21,809 bases of DNA from a virus. Shown one piece after another: positions 13,795-21,794 of this stretch. The notes beneath the pieces were generated by a model, which made no database searches, was not told where the DNA came from, and saw only the letters and a list, made by a program, of their open reading frames with translations. The DNA lies in IMG/VR virus record IMGVR_UViG_3300049255_000554, positions 1-21,809 of that record. One strand, written 5' to 3'. The position numbers and the translations under genes are program-made. Within the stretch, counting starts at the first letter, position 1. Every line of letters starts with the position of its first letter.

Positions 13795-14232
13795 TTATAC
13801 CGCTGCCAGTTCGCGTTCTCCGCCAAGGACAATGTCGGCGGCAACCAGTACCTCCGGCGAACTGCCACCGGCAAAGGCAACGATTGCTACCGCACGGATA
13901 AAGCGATTGGCGCTCGTCAGGTCAATCGCGGCGGTGTTTTCGCTGCTAACGGCGGTGAGAGCAGCCGTTTCCTGCGTAACCGTGTTGATCTGATAATCGC
14001 TCCAGTTCGTATTGTCCGGCGAATGCTGAAGCTTTGTCTGGACGCTGAGCGCTGTAGGAGCGCCGCTATCCGCGCCGACCACCTGGTGCAAAACGCAGGA
14101 GTTGGCCATGTTGTGCGAAACGCGGTCGATGCTGGCACCGTTGATGGTACCGGCAGCGGCATTTTGCGGAAACACGCTGGTCATGGGAACGACGAGCGAG
14201 CCGATATTATGTTGGGCGACAAGAGCAGACAT
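13795..14232 (-). CDS. Putative capsid accessory (decoration) protein
   Basis: A 145-residue protein starting MSALVAQHNIGSLVVPMTSV, with GGAGAA eight bases ahead of the ATG. It is Ala/Val/Thr/Ser-rich with alternating hydrophobic residues, so probably beta-rich. The block LQHSPDNTNWSDYQI is a pattern often seen in virion proteins downstream of capsid genes. No membrane segment or catalytic motif. It sits 57 bases after the major capsid gene, the usual place for decoration or head-stabilising proteins. That role is inferred from position, size and composition; I do not recognise the exact family. Confidence 0.65.
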   Translation of the reverse strand: MSALVAQHNIGSLVVPMTSVFPQNAAAGTINGASIDRVSHNMANSCVLHQVVGADSGAPTALSVQTKLQHSPDNTNWSDYQINTVTQETAALTAVSSENTAAIDLTSANRFIRAVAIVAFAGGSSPEVLVAADIVLGGERELAAV

Positions 14233-14289
14233 AGGATTTTCTCCAGATTAAAAGGGTTATGAGTGGGTGGCCGCTTATTGGGCGAGCGC

Positions 14290-15708
14290 TTACTGGACGA
14301 CGGGCGACCAGCGAACGAACTGCAGCACGACGCAGCCGGAGTCATGGCGAAGCTGGAAGTCATGCTCGGCGATGGCCCGGATAAGCGTCTGGTCGTACTG
14401 GAACGCCGACACCGTGTTGCCATTGGCATCGGTGTAGGTGCCTTCACGCGACACGGCGAGCTCCAGGCTCATCGAGTCAAGAATCATGGCTTCGTTCATT
14501 TCCGCGAGGATGATGAACGAGCAATCATGGTTCGTGCCGGTGGCATCCCAGATATTGGTGGGAATCTGGGTGGTCTTCTTGAAAGGATAGCCGTAGAGCG
14601 TTCCCTTCGACAATTCGTCGCGGAACACATAGAGGCCGAGGCTGTTCAGCAAACCGAACAGGTAGTTGTAGGTTCGCGTATGCATGAACCATACGCGGCG
14701 GCGATCCGGCACGTTGGCGGTATCGAGCCGGTTAATCATGCCGGTCAACTCGGCCACTACCGTTGCTTCGGTATAGGTCTCGTTCGAGGTGATGAAGTTA
14801 CCGCCGTTCTGGCCGAGCAGAGGATTGCCGGGGTTGCCGTTGACCGCCGCCGTTGAATTGGCGCTCACACTCCACACTCCCGCCGTGCCGCCTTGCGACA
14901 CTGCCCAGGCATTGGCAAAGCCGGTGAAGCCCATCGGCGCCGCCTGAGTACCATCGCCCAGGAGGAAGGCAAGGTCTTCACGCAGTGCGATTACTTCAAC
15001 CAGATCATCGCGCACCATGGCGTCGATGGCCGGATCGGCGTAGCGCATCAGGTCGTTCGAGATCGGCACCAGCGCCGTCAATTTCTTGAAGCTGGCGACG
15101 ATCTGCTTGAGCGTCTGCTGCGACGAGGCAATCTGCGAACCTTCAGCGCCATAAGTCGCGGTCGCCGGGCTTGCCTGACCGGGCAGCGTCATCGTGCCGC
15201 GCGGCATCGGAATGACGCGCGGATTGGCGCCGCGCACCACCGCTGCCGGACGCAGCAATTCGATGATTTCGTTCATGTAGTCAGGTGGAACGATGAAGCC
15301 GCCAGCCGGGCCGGTCGATGCGACCAGCGCGCGGGTGACGGGATGGTTTTCGCCGTAGACTTCGGCCGATGCCTGGCGGGCATTGAACAGATTACCGCCG
15401 CCATAAGCCATCATCTTGGCCGCGGCGCCGATGACGAGGCTGCGTTCCTTGACGTACTTATCCGTCTGCACCGTCGCCGGTACCTTGTTTTCGGGCGTTT
15501 CCTGCCCGGCAACCGGCTGCGCGCTGCCAGCGGAAAGCGCCTGCGCGTCTTTTGCACGGGCAATCTGCGCATCAAGGTCAGTGACGGCGCGTTTCTTCGT
15601 CTCGTACTCCGCCTGTTCGGCTTCGGTAAGAGAGGGTTTTTCGGCAAACACCTTGAATTCATCAAAGGCATGCGCACGTTGCTTGGTAAGCTCAGAGATT
15701 TTAGTCAT
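14290..15708 (-). CDS. Major capsid protein (HK97 fold)
   Basis: A 472-residue protein. The start at 15708 has GGAG ten bases ahead; an in-frame upstream codon is not supported. Residues 1-70 are a charged coiled-coil (MTKISELTKQRAHAFDEFKV onward), the delta domain that HK97-like phages use as built-in scaffold. Around residues 100-140 comes the join to the mature shell protein. The HK97 core follows: GGFIVPPDYMNEIIELL, the TLPGQASPATATYGAEG strand, FKKLTALVPISNDLMRYA, REDLAFLLGDGT and the late AVSREGTYTDANGN block ending in a beta strand (CVVLQFVRWSPVV). The delta domain should be removed by the protease encoded just upstream. The 105-base gap ahead holds the shared hairpin element. Confidence 0.95.
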   Translation of the reverse strand: MTKISELTKQRAHAFDEFKVFAEKPSLTEAEQAEYETKKRAVTDLDAQIARAKDAQALSAGSAQPVAGQETPENKVPATVQTDKYVKERSLVIGAAAKMMAYGGGNLFNARQASAEVYGENHPVTRALVASTGPAGGFIVPPDYMNEIIELLRPAAVVRGANPRVIPMPRGTMTLPGQASPATATYGAEGSQIASSQQTLKQIVASFKKLTALVPISNDLMRYADPAIDAMVRDDLVEVIALREDLAFLLGDGTQAAPMGFTGFANAWAVSQGGTAGVWSVSANSTAAVNGNPGNPLLGQNGGNFITSNETYTEATVVAELTGMINRLDTANVPDRRRVWFMHTRTYNYLFGLLNSLGLYVFRDELSKGTLYGYPFKKTTQIPTNIWDATGTNHDCSFIILAEMNEAMILDSMSLELAVSREGTYTDANGNTVSAFQYDQTLIRAIAEHDFQLRHDSGCVVLQFVRWSPVVQ

Positions 15709-15727
15709 AAAATAGGGCTCCATCTAA

Positions 15728-15810
15728 AAGGGACAGTCCGTCGTCACGACGGTCTAGCGCCTTGCCCAAGGGCGGTTGGGGCATCGACTGGCGCGGGCTG
15801 CGCCAGTCGA
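15728..15810 (-). repeat. Multi-hairpin intergenic element, copy A (before major capsid gene)
   Basis: On the plus strand CCGTCGTCACGACGG (15737-15751) forms a six-base-pair hairpin, GCCTTGCCCAAGGGC follows, and a third hairpin has a perfect ten-base stem: CGACTGGCGC (15785-15794) with GCGCCAGTCG (15800-15809) around GGGCT. The first two parts match copy B at 11880 closely, while the third keeps the hairpin but not the sequence. It fills the gap between the protease/scaffold stop and the major capsid ribosome binding site. There is no U-tract. Confidence 0.8.
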
Positions 15811-15813
15811 AAG

Positions 15814-16221
15814 TCAGGTTTTCTGTGATAAAGCTGAGAGTTCAGCCTGGCGGCGGCGAAGATCGGCGCTGCGCTGATCATCGCCGTTACCGTCACCGGC
15901 GGAGGTTTCGGTATCTTCTTCCTCATCCTCTTCGTCGTCTGCTTGTGGCTTGGTATTTTTCATGGCCGCACGCACGCAGCGTTGGCAGGCTTTCAGTGAA
16001 CGTCCAAGGGCGCGGTGCGCATCACTGGCATCGGCGTGAAGATCGTTAAGGTCGGCGCGGGTATCTTCATCGCCTTCGCTCATCTCCCGGACATTGTCCA
16101 TTTGATCGCCAAGCGCCTTATGGCGTTCGAACGCGCGCTGAAGATGTTCATTGGCATTATCAAGCTGCTTCTTCGTCGCCGGGGGCAGTTTTTTGCCCGC
16201 TGGTGTCTGGGTATCCGTCAT
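15814..16221 (-). CDS. Nested scaffold-like protein
   Basis: An in-frame internal start at 16221 (Met161 of the protease frame) lies nine bases after AGGAGA, a stronger site than most in the window. It would give a 135-residue protein beginning MTDTQTPAGKKLPPATKKQ. It has a long charged helix, a Cys pair (KACQRC) and an acidic stretch before a helical tail. The layout parallels lambda Nu3, the scaffold made from an internal start within the protease gene C. Expression as a separate product is inferred from the ribosome binding site and composition. Confidence 0.65.
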   Translation of the reverse strand: MTDTQTPAGKKLPPATKKQLDNANEHLQRAFERHKALGDQMDNVREMSEGDEDTRADLNDLHADASDAHRALGRSLKACQRCVRAAMKNTKPQADDEEDEEEDTETSAGDGNGDDQRSADLRRRQAELSALSQKT

Positions 16222-16701
16222 ATCGTTTTTCTCCTGTTGTTTAGACCTTGCCGTTACCGCTGCGCCGGGATCAGCCGGCACCGAGCAAAAGGAACATTCC
16301 AGCAGCTCCCACTTCGTGAAGCGTTGGCCGCCACGCGGTTGCTTTGGGTCGAGCGGTTCGCCGTCGATGACATCGAAGCCGACCGACACGCCCGATACGA
16401 TTCCGTTTTTGACAAGCCCGCGCACTTCGTCGGCCTTCGGTGAAATGCCGGTCGGCGCAAACGTGATGCGCGCGCGGATTTTATCACCGTTTACCTTCAG
16501 GTCGGAGGCGCGTCCGACCGGCACATCGGGGTTATGCTGCCAGAGAACGATGGGATTGGCCTGGTAGTTGGTGAGGATGCAGCCGGAGGGTTCAAGAATA
16601 TGGCCATCGCGCGCCAGCGCCGAAGTCGAGATGATGACTTCCACCTCATTTTCGCCCAGCGCATTGATCTGGGCGGATACAGCCGCGCGCATCATCGTCA
16701 T
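15814..16701 (-). CDS. Prohead protease (HK97 gp4-like) with C-terminal scaffold-like region
   Basis: A 295-residue protein; the start at 16701 follows GGGAGAA at eight bases, and an in-frame TTG at 16716 is rejected. Residues 1-150 are the HK97 family serine protease: EVEVIISTSALARDGHILEP, the catalytic His56 in LWQHNPDVPVGRA, the catalytic Ser106 in SGVSVGFDV and the closing WELLECSFCSVPADPGA. It would cleave the capsid delta domains during maturation. Residues 161-295 are a helical, strongly acidic region with DDEEDEEEDTETSAGDG near residues 252-268, like a scaffold. An internal ATG at 16221 with AGGAGA ahead of it suggests that this part is also made alone. Neighbours are portal (upstream) and major capsid (downstream), the canonical order. 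Confidence 0.93.
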   Translation of the reverse strand: MTMMRAAVSAQINALGENEVEVIISTSALARDGHILEPSGCILTNYQANPIVLWQHNPDVPVGRASDLKVNGDKIRARITFAPTGISPKADEVRGLVKNGIVSGVSVGFDVIDGEPLDPKQPRGGQRFTKWELLECSFCSVPADPGAAVTARSKQQEKNDMTDTQTPAGKKLPPATKKQLDNANEHLQRAFERHKALGDQMDNVREMSEGDEDTRADLNDLHADASDAHRALGRSLKACQRCVRAAMKNTKPQADDEEDEEEDTETSAGDGNGDDQRSADLRRRQAELSALSQKT

Positions 16702-16719
16702 AATGTTTTCTCCCAAGAG

Positions 16720-18063
16720 TTATAATTCGCCCTGCGGATCGAGCTGCGGATCGGGATCGCCGCTGGTTGCAACGCCGGGCTCCGGCAACGTGCCGCTTTC
16801 CGGCCTGCCAGCGCCGTCAGGCGCAGTACCTGTCATGTCGGAGCCGAGCGCCGCCGTATTGGCGGGCACCATCAGTTTGTCGCCTCCTTCCACAGGCGGT
16901 AGGCCTTCGGAGCGGCGCACCTCGTTCGGTGTCAGGATGCCGGTCAGCACGCCGAGGCGCGCGGCGTTGTAGCGCGTCATGATGTCGGCGCGCAGAAGCT
17001 GCCCTTCGTCGAAATCCACCTCAATGCCTTCCTTGTCGAGGCCGAACACCTGCGTAATCTTCTGCTCGGCAATCACCAGATCGGGCATTACCGTGTGATT
17101 GACGTAAGCCTGTTCTTCCTCGGCAGGCGTAATTTTGGTAGAGCCTCCAGCACCTATAACGCTGAGGCGGCTTAGGGGAACATCATAGTAACGGGCGATA
17201 TCGGCAATCTGCAGATTACGCTGCTGAATGAATTCAAGGTCGACGGAGGTCAGTTGCACCGCCTGCCAGTCGACACCTTCTTCCAGCACCGCCGTCTGAC
17301 CGACATTCTGTAAGCCGCCCGTGAACGCCTGCCATTGCTGCTTAAGACGCTGTGCGGCGGCTTCGGAAAGCCGTGTCTTGGCTTTCAACACGCCGGAGGG
17401 GCGTGCACCATTGCCGACCCAGCGTGCGGCCTGCTGTTCAAGCCCCATGGCAAGGCCGATGGCGTCACGCGCAAGGCCTATGGTTGATACGCCTACCAGC
17501 GTGTTGAAGCTGATGCCGCGAAGATGGAACATATCCTCTTCGGGCACGGCCACCGGCATGCTGCGCAGCATGGCGATTTGCCACAGCCCGATACGGTTCA
17601 CGTTATAAAAAATTGATCCGTCAGAAGCTTCCAGCACCATGACAGCATCGGGGTTGATCGGAATCAATTCCATCGGATTGCCGCGGCGATCACGCAGTAT
17701 CGCAGCATAGGCGTTGCCACGCAGCAGGTAGCCGATCATCATCTGCTGCCAGAATTCGAACCAGGTTTGCTGGCGGTTCGGTCTGGCGAACAGCCTGGCG
17801 ATAACATGATCTTTGACCAGCTCGCGCCCACCGTCCTTATTCGGGACAAACAGGCGGGGCGTGCAACGCGCGACGTCCTTTGCCCGGATCGCAACGCAGG
17901 CATAGACGGCGGACACCGCCATCGCAGTCGCCTGCGAGATCATCAATCCCGTCGCGCTTGGCACGGAGCCAAGCGGCGGGATCATGCCATACGACGGCAC
18001 GCCAGCGGAAGCGCGTTCCTGCTTCGGCGCGAAAGCGCGCTTAAAAAATCCTGGCATCTTCAT
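16720..18063 (-). CDS. Portal protein (HK97 family)
   Basis: A 447-residue protein that forms the dodecameric portal ring at the head vertex. Typical blocks are AVSAVYACVAIRAKDVARCT, HVIARLFARPNRQQTWFEFW, GNAYAAILRDRRGNPMELIP, DMFHLRGISFNTLVGVSTI and the later QLTSVDLEFIQQRNLQIADI with YYDVPLSRLSVIG. The C-terminal 60 residues are a Pro/Gly/Asp-rich tail with the block LGVLTGILTPNEVRRSEGLP, which is very common in this family. The ATG at 18063 overlaps the large terminase stop as TGATG. Length is normal for the family. Confidence 0.95.
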   Translation of the reverse strand: MKMPGFFKRAFAPKQERASAGVPSYGMIPPLGSVPSATGLMISQATAMAVSAVYACVAIRAKDVARCTPRLFVPNKDGGRELVKDHVIARLFARPNRQQTWFEFWQQMMIGYLLRGNAYAAILRDRRGNPMELIPINPDAVMVLEASDGSIFYNVNRIGLWQIAMLRSMPVAVPEEDMFHLRGISFNTLVGVSTIGLARDAIGLAMGLEQQAARWVGNGARPSGVLKAKTRLSEAAAQRLKQQWQAFTGGLQNVGQTAVLEEGVDWQAVQLTSVDLEFIQQRNLQIADIARYYDVPLSRLSVIGAGGSTKITPAEEEQAYVNHTVMPDLVIAEQKITQVFGLDKEGIEVDFDEGQLLRADIMTRYNAARLGVLTGILTPNEVRRSEGLPPVEGGDKLMVPANTAALGSDMTGTAPDGAGRPESGTLPEPGVATSGDPDPQLDPQGEL

Positions 18064-19748
18064 CAGAATACCAAAAGTCCGCGTTCCTCATAAACGGAAC
18101 CGCCTTGTGCAGTTTGCAACCGGCCTACCGCCATTATAGCGGCGACAATCGCATCGATGCGTTCAGTGGATTTTTCCTTGTCGGGCTTTTCGTTGCCTGC
18201 CGGGTCACGGCGCACCGAAACATTGGAGGCGCACCAGGCGGCGACGGGATTGCCGCCATGCTGTAAGGTGCGACTGATCAGCAGGCGCATGAATTCGGCT
18301 GCCGCTGGCCCCATGCTGATAAATCCCTGACCGAATTCAACCATGGTAATTCCCTCGTCCTGAAGATTGCGCACTAGTTCACCGGCGAAGGTACGGTCGT
18401 AGGCGATTTCCAGAATGTTGAAGCGGGTCGAGAGTTCGAGAATTTCGGCCTCAAGGAACTTGAAATCCGTCGTGTTGCCTTCGGTAGCGATCAGGTGGCC
18501 GTGATCGCGCCAGTTCGTGTAAGGTGCACGGTCGCGCCGCACGCGCCGCAGAATGTCCTCCTGCGGGCACCAGTGGCGCCAGATTATTTTTACTTTTTCA
18601 TCCGGCAATTCCGGAGGAAATACCAGGGCCAGAGACGACAAATCGTTGACGCGGGCTAAATCGAGGCCGCCATAGCAAGGCCTGCCGATGAGCTCGTCCT
18701 CATTGAACGTTTCGGCGCCATCATCCCATACGCCCATGTCGATCCAGCGCGTGGCCTGTTCCGTCCACTCATTGAGGCGCAGCCGCCTTATGGCATTCTG
18801 CTGTGCGGGCATTTCACGCGCTTCATCGACCTGGCGTTTTAAATCCTCTTCTTTGACGGTGACACCAAGGCTGGGATTCGCTTTCCGCCAGACTTTCGGG
18901 TTCGCCCAATCATCTCCCGCATCGATGGTGGCGATATAAGCGAACCAGCTGTCGGACGCTTCGACCGGGACGGAGCCTTCCAGCACCTTGATCGAAAATT
19001 CATGATGTTGGCGGCATATTGAAAGGCGATTATAGCCTGCCGTCGTGATTTCAAAGATAAGCGGCTGACGGCGCGAGCCGGTCGCAGTGTTGAGCTTCTG
19101 AATAATTTCAGCGTTGGGATGCTCATGCACTTCATCCACCGCCGCGAAATGCACGTTGAGGCCGTCCATCTTCGTGGCATCGGCAGATAAGGGCCGGAAC
19201 CATGATGATGTCGCCATCACCGCGAGGTTATTGACGGTACGCGTTATCCTTGCGCGCAACGCGGGGCTGGCATCGACCATCCGCTCGGCTTCGCCAAAAA
19301 CGATGCGCGCCTGGTCGCGTGTCGTCGCCGCGGCATAGACATGCGATCCAAGTTCGCCGTCCGCCACCAGCGCATAGAGCGCGGTACCGGCAAGCAGCAC
19401 TGATTTACCGTTTTTACGCGCTACCTCAACGTAAGAAGTGCGAAAGCGGCGCAATCCATCCGCACGCTTCCATCCGTAGAGTGAGCCTACAATAAAGCAT
19501 TGCCATGGCTGCAACTCAAACGGCTGATTTGCCCATTCGCCTGTCGAGTGGCGCAGGTGGCTGAAAAAAGCAATTGCATGAAGTGCGGCAGCCTCATCCC
19601 ATACCAAGCCACGGTCTTTGCCGCCTGTCAGATCGCTTAAATGTCGTTTACAGGCGAGCTTTACCAGTTTCCCGGCGACGATTTTTCCGCTGACGACGGC
19701 GCGCGCGTAAGCCTTGACCGGACAGGCAGGCTTACGTTTCTTTGCCAC
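18063..19748 (-). CDS. terL: Terminase large subunit
   Basis: A 561-residue packaging motor and nuclease. Walker A is at residues 110-116 (ARKNGKS) and Walker B at 199-206 (VHFAAVDE). The region after about residue 340 holds the nuclease domain: CYGGLDLARVNDLSSLALVF with the first conserved Asp, ILEIAYDRTFAGELV with the middle Asp, and a late Asp in EKSTERIDAIVAAIMAVGR. HPNAEIIQKLNTATGSRRQP after Walker B is the expected coupling region. The gene overlaps the small terminase stop by 17 bases and the portal start by three. It belongs to the HK97 gp2-like Terminase_1 type. Confidence 0.96.
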   Translation of the reverse strand: MAKKRKPACPVKAYARAVVSGKIVAGKLVKLACKRHLSDLTGGKDRGLVWDEAAALHAIAFFSHLRHSTGEWANQPFELQPWQCFIVGSLYGWKRADGLRRFRTSYVEVARKNGKSVLLAGTALYALVADGELGSHVYAAATTRDQARIVFGEAERMVDASPALRARITRTVNNLAVMATSSWFRPLSADATKMDGLNVHFAAVDEVHEHPNAEIIQKLNTATGSRRQPLIFEITTAGYNRLSICRQHHEFSIKVLEGSVPVEASDSWFAYIATIDAGDDWANPKVWRKANPSLGVTVKEEDLKRQVDEAREMPAQQNAIRRLRLNEWTEQATRWIDMGVWDDGAETFNEDELIGRPCYGGLDLARVNDLSSLALVFPPELPDEKVKIIWRHWCPQEDILRRVRRDRAPYTNWRDHGHLIATEGNTTDFKFLEAEILELSTRFNILEIAYDRTFAGELVRNLQDEGITMVEFGQGFISMGPAAAEFMRLLISRTLQHGGNPVAAWCASNVSVRRDPAGNEKPDKEKSTERIDAIVAAIMAVGRLQTAQGGSVYEERGLLVF

Positions 19749-20205
19749 GATTGAGATACTCCTCGAACGGGTCGACAGCGTCGGATGGCATCTCCATACG
19801 AATGCGGGAACGCGATGACGGTGTCAGGCCGAACTCGCTTTCGATCTGCGCCATCTGCAGCAGGCATTTGTTCGCCACCGCCAGAAACGGGTTCTGAATG
19901 ACGTTGTCGGCGGTGGTCTTGACCACGGGGCCGCGCTTTTTAATTTCGGCTTCGGCATCGACCCAGCGGCACCACACCACTGCGAAGCGGGCGATAGCGT
20001 TGGCGTCAAGCTCGGTCATTATGCCGTGGCGGGCCAGCATCTCGGCCACCTGCGTGAACTTGGCCTTGGCCCGTTCATCGAGATGATCCGGAGGCTCCGG
20101 CGCAACCAAAGGAGGCATCGGTTCATTTTCGTTTAGACGATGTGGCCGCGCGGTTCCTTTTACTATTTTTAGGTGCGTTGGAAGTGGCGGGCGTCCTGCT
20201 GTCAT
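19732..20205 (-). CDS. terS: Terminase small subunit (P27 family)
   Basis: A 157-residue DNA-recognition partner of the large terminase. The start GRPPLPTHLKIVKGTARPHR, then PPDHLDERAKAKFTQVAEML, LDANAIARFAVVWCRW and the end TPSSRSRIRM are the P27-type signature in the usual order. The C-terminus (FEEYLNRGKET) is charged. Its first 83 bases overlap the end of the methyltransferase gene. No good ribosome binding site precedes the ATG, so translation is probably coupled to that gene. The start is kept because the family N-terminus begins there. Confidence 0.92.
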   Translation of the reverse strand: MTAGRPPLPTHLKIVKGTARPHRLNENEPMPPLVAPEPPDHLDERAKAKFTQVAEMLARHGIMTELDANAIARFAVVWCRWVDAEAEIKKRGPVVKTTADNVIQNPFLAVANKCLLQMAQIESEFGLTPSSRSRIRMEMPSDAVDPFEEYLNRGKET

Positions 20206-21436
20206 GATGGATAACCGTTTTTGATGATGGTGGCGCTATGGAGGCGTCTTCGTTGCGCACGGCAATCTTGCCGGTAAACTCTTCCCAGCGCCTGACGATC
20301 ACGTCGCAGTATTTAGGATCGAGCTCAATCAGCCGTGCCTGCCGCCCAAGTTTCTCGCAGGCAATCAGCGTGGTGCCGGAGCCGCCGAAGCTATCGAGCA
20401 CGATGTCGCGGCTCTTGCTGTTGTTAATGATAGCGCGTTCCACCAGCTCGACCGGCTTCATGGTCGGATGCAATTCGTTCTTTTGCGGCTTTTTGACAAA
20501 CCACACGTCGCCCTGGTCACGCGCGCCGCACCAGAAGTGATCGGCGCCTTGCTTCCAGCCGTAGAGGATGGGTTCGTACTGGCGCTGGTAGTCGGCGCGG
20601 CCAAGCGTGAACGTATTCTTCGCCCATATGACAAAGGTCGACCATTTGCCGCCCGCCGCGATGAATGCTTTCTGCAGCGTGTGCAGCTCGCTGGACGACA
20701 TGCAGATATAGACCGCGCCCTTGCAGACGGTCAGAATGTTGACGCAGGCGTCGTAGAGAAACGTCTCGAAGCCTTCGCCCAGATTATCATTCAGGATCGC
20801 ACGGTTCTTGCCGCGCATCTTATCCTTGGCCGTGTTGGCATAATTTACATTGTAAGGCGGATCGGTGAACGCCATGTCGGCCAGCGCGCCGTCCAGTACC
20901 TTTTCTACGTTTGCAAGTACGGTGCTGTCACCGCAGAGCAGTCGGTGGTTATCGAGAATATACATATCGCCGGGCTTTGTGACTGGCTCGATTGGAGCCT
21001 CCGGCACCGCATCTTCGTCGGTGAGGCCTTCCGATTCGTCATCTTCCATCAGGCTTTTCAGTTCGTCACCGTCAAAGCCGGTCAGACCGAGATCATAGCC
21101 GAAATCCTGCAAATCTTTTAATTCAAGCGATAGCAGTTCATTATCCCATTCAGCCCATGCCACCGAACGGTTGGCAAGCAGGCGGAATGCCTTGACTTGC
21201 GCCTCCGTCAAATCGTCGGCCACCGTGACGGGAACTTCTGTTATGCCGAGTTGTTGCGCGGCTTTAAGGCGCAAATGGCCGTCGACGATTGTGCCATCGG
21301 AACGGGCGATAATCGGAATGCGGAAACCGAATTCCTTGATCGCCGCGACCATCTTGTCGATGACTTCATCATTTTTGCGGGGATTTCGCGCATAGGGAAT
21401 AAGCCGTGTAACCGGCCAGTTTTCAACGATCAGCAC
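20123..21436 (-). CDS. ParB-domain/DNA methyltransferase fusion
   Basis: A 437-residue protein from a GTG at 21436. The N-terminal 90 residues are a ParB/sulfiredoxin-like domain (LIPYARNPRKN, then IVDGHLRLKAA). After a linker rich in acidic residues (130-152) comes a beta-class N6-adenine or N4-cytosine methyltransferase. Its catalytic motif is DPPY at 192-195 and its cofactor site is FGGSGTT at 350-356. An eight-base G run (21440-21447) just before the GTG may act as ribosome binding site; an open frame extends upstream to 21592 but overlaps the HNH gene, so the shorter start is preferred. The C-terminal 40 residues are Lys/Arg/Ser/Thr-rich and overlap the small terminase gene. This fusion is common beside terminase genes and may alter phage DNA before packaging. 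Confidence 0.9.
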   Translation of the reverse strand: MLIVENWPVTRLIPYARNPRKNDEVIDKMVAAIKEFGFRIPIIARSDGTIVDGHLRLKAAQQLGITEVPVTVADDLTEAQVKAFRLLANRSVAWAEWDNELLSLELKDLQDFGYDLGLTGFDGDELKSLMEDDESEGLTDEDAVPEAPIEPVTKPGDMYILDNHRLLCGDSTVLANVEKVLDGALADMAFTDPPYNVNYANTAKDKMRGKNRAILNDNLGEGFETFLYDACVNILTVCKGAVYICMSSSELHTLQKAFIAAGGKWSTFVIWAKNTFTLGRADYQRQYEPILYGWKQGADHFWCGARDQGDVWFVKKPQKNELHPTMKPVELVERAIINNSKSRDIVLDSFGGSGTTLIACEKLGRQARLIELDPKYCDVIVRRWEEFTGKIAVRNEDASIAPPSSKTVIHHDSRTPATSNAPKNSKRNRAATSSKRK

Positions 21437-21512
21437 AGACCCCCCCCTATCGAATTTTGGCCACGGATGCGTAAAACCCCAAACCGGTCGCACCCTTGAA
21501 ATTGCTGTATTT

Positions 21513-21794
21513 TTAAACCCCCCGCCGGGTGTGAATCCGGTTATGACACCCGCGGTGAATTGCTCGGAGATTTGACGGATGATCCGAGCCACCGTGTCGC
21601 CTCTCGATCAGGTGGTGTGCCGTATCGGCACCACCCTTGCCGCAAATATGACACACGCCTTTATCGCGGGCGACGATCGCAGCCGCCAGCTTGCGCCAGG
21701 CCTGCGTGCCGTAAGACCGATCCAGTGGATCGCGGCGCTTCCGCTTCGCTGGGCTCCAGCCGCAAGGCCGGTGGACTGGCGGCTTCCATGGCAT
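21513..21794 (-). CDS. HNH endonuclease
   Basis: A 93-residue small nuclease. Two zinc-binding Cys (CHICGKG, near residues 48-54) precede the HNH core AHHLIERRHGGSDHPSNLRA and CHNRIH. The N-terminal 30 residues are basic (SPAKRKRRDPLDRSYGTQAW), matching the YGTxAWRKLR pattern of phage HNH proteins encoded next to terminase genes. In HK97-like phages such proteins assist terminase in DNA cutting and packaging, which is likely here too. The start at 21794 is the first ATG near the window edge; no clear ribosome binding site is visible within the 15 bases beyond it. Confidence 0.9.
   Translation of the reverse strand: MPWKPPVHRPCGWSPAKRKRRDPLDRSYGTQAWRKLAAAIVARDKGVCHICGKGGADTAHHLIERRHGGSDHPSNLRAIHRGCHNRIHTRRGV

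Noticed and set aside
15785-15809. Ten-base-pair hairpin before the major capsid gene as a simple terminator
   Set aside because: No U-tract, and it belongs to an element repeated before the major tail gene, so a regulatory or RNA-stability role fits better.
14893-15828. 311-codon plus-strand open frame opposite the major capsid gene
   Set aside because: Arg/His-rich shadow of a well-conserved capsid gene on the other strand, without a ribosome binding site or recognisable motif.
21437-21592. Longer start of the ParB-methyltransferase
   Set aside because: Would overlap the HNH gene by 80 bases and add a segment unlike the ParB domain start. Kept only as a possibility in the G-run finding.
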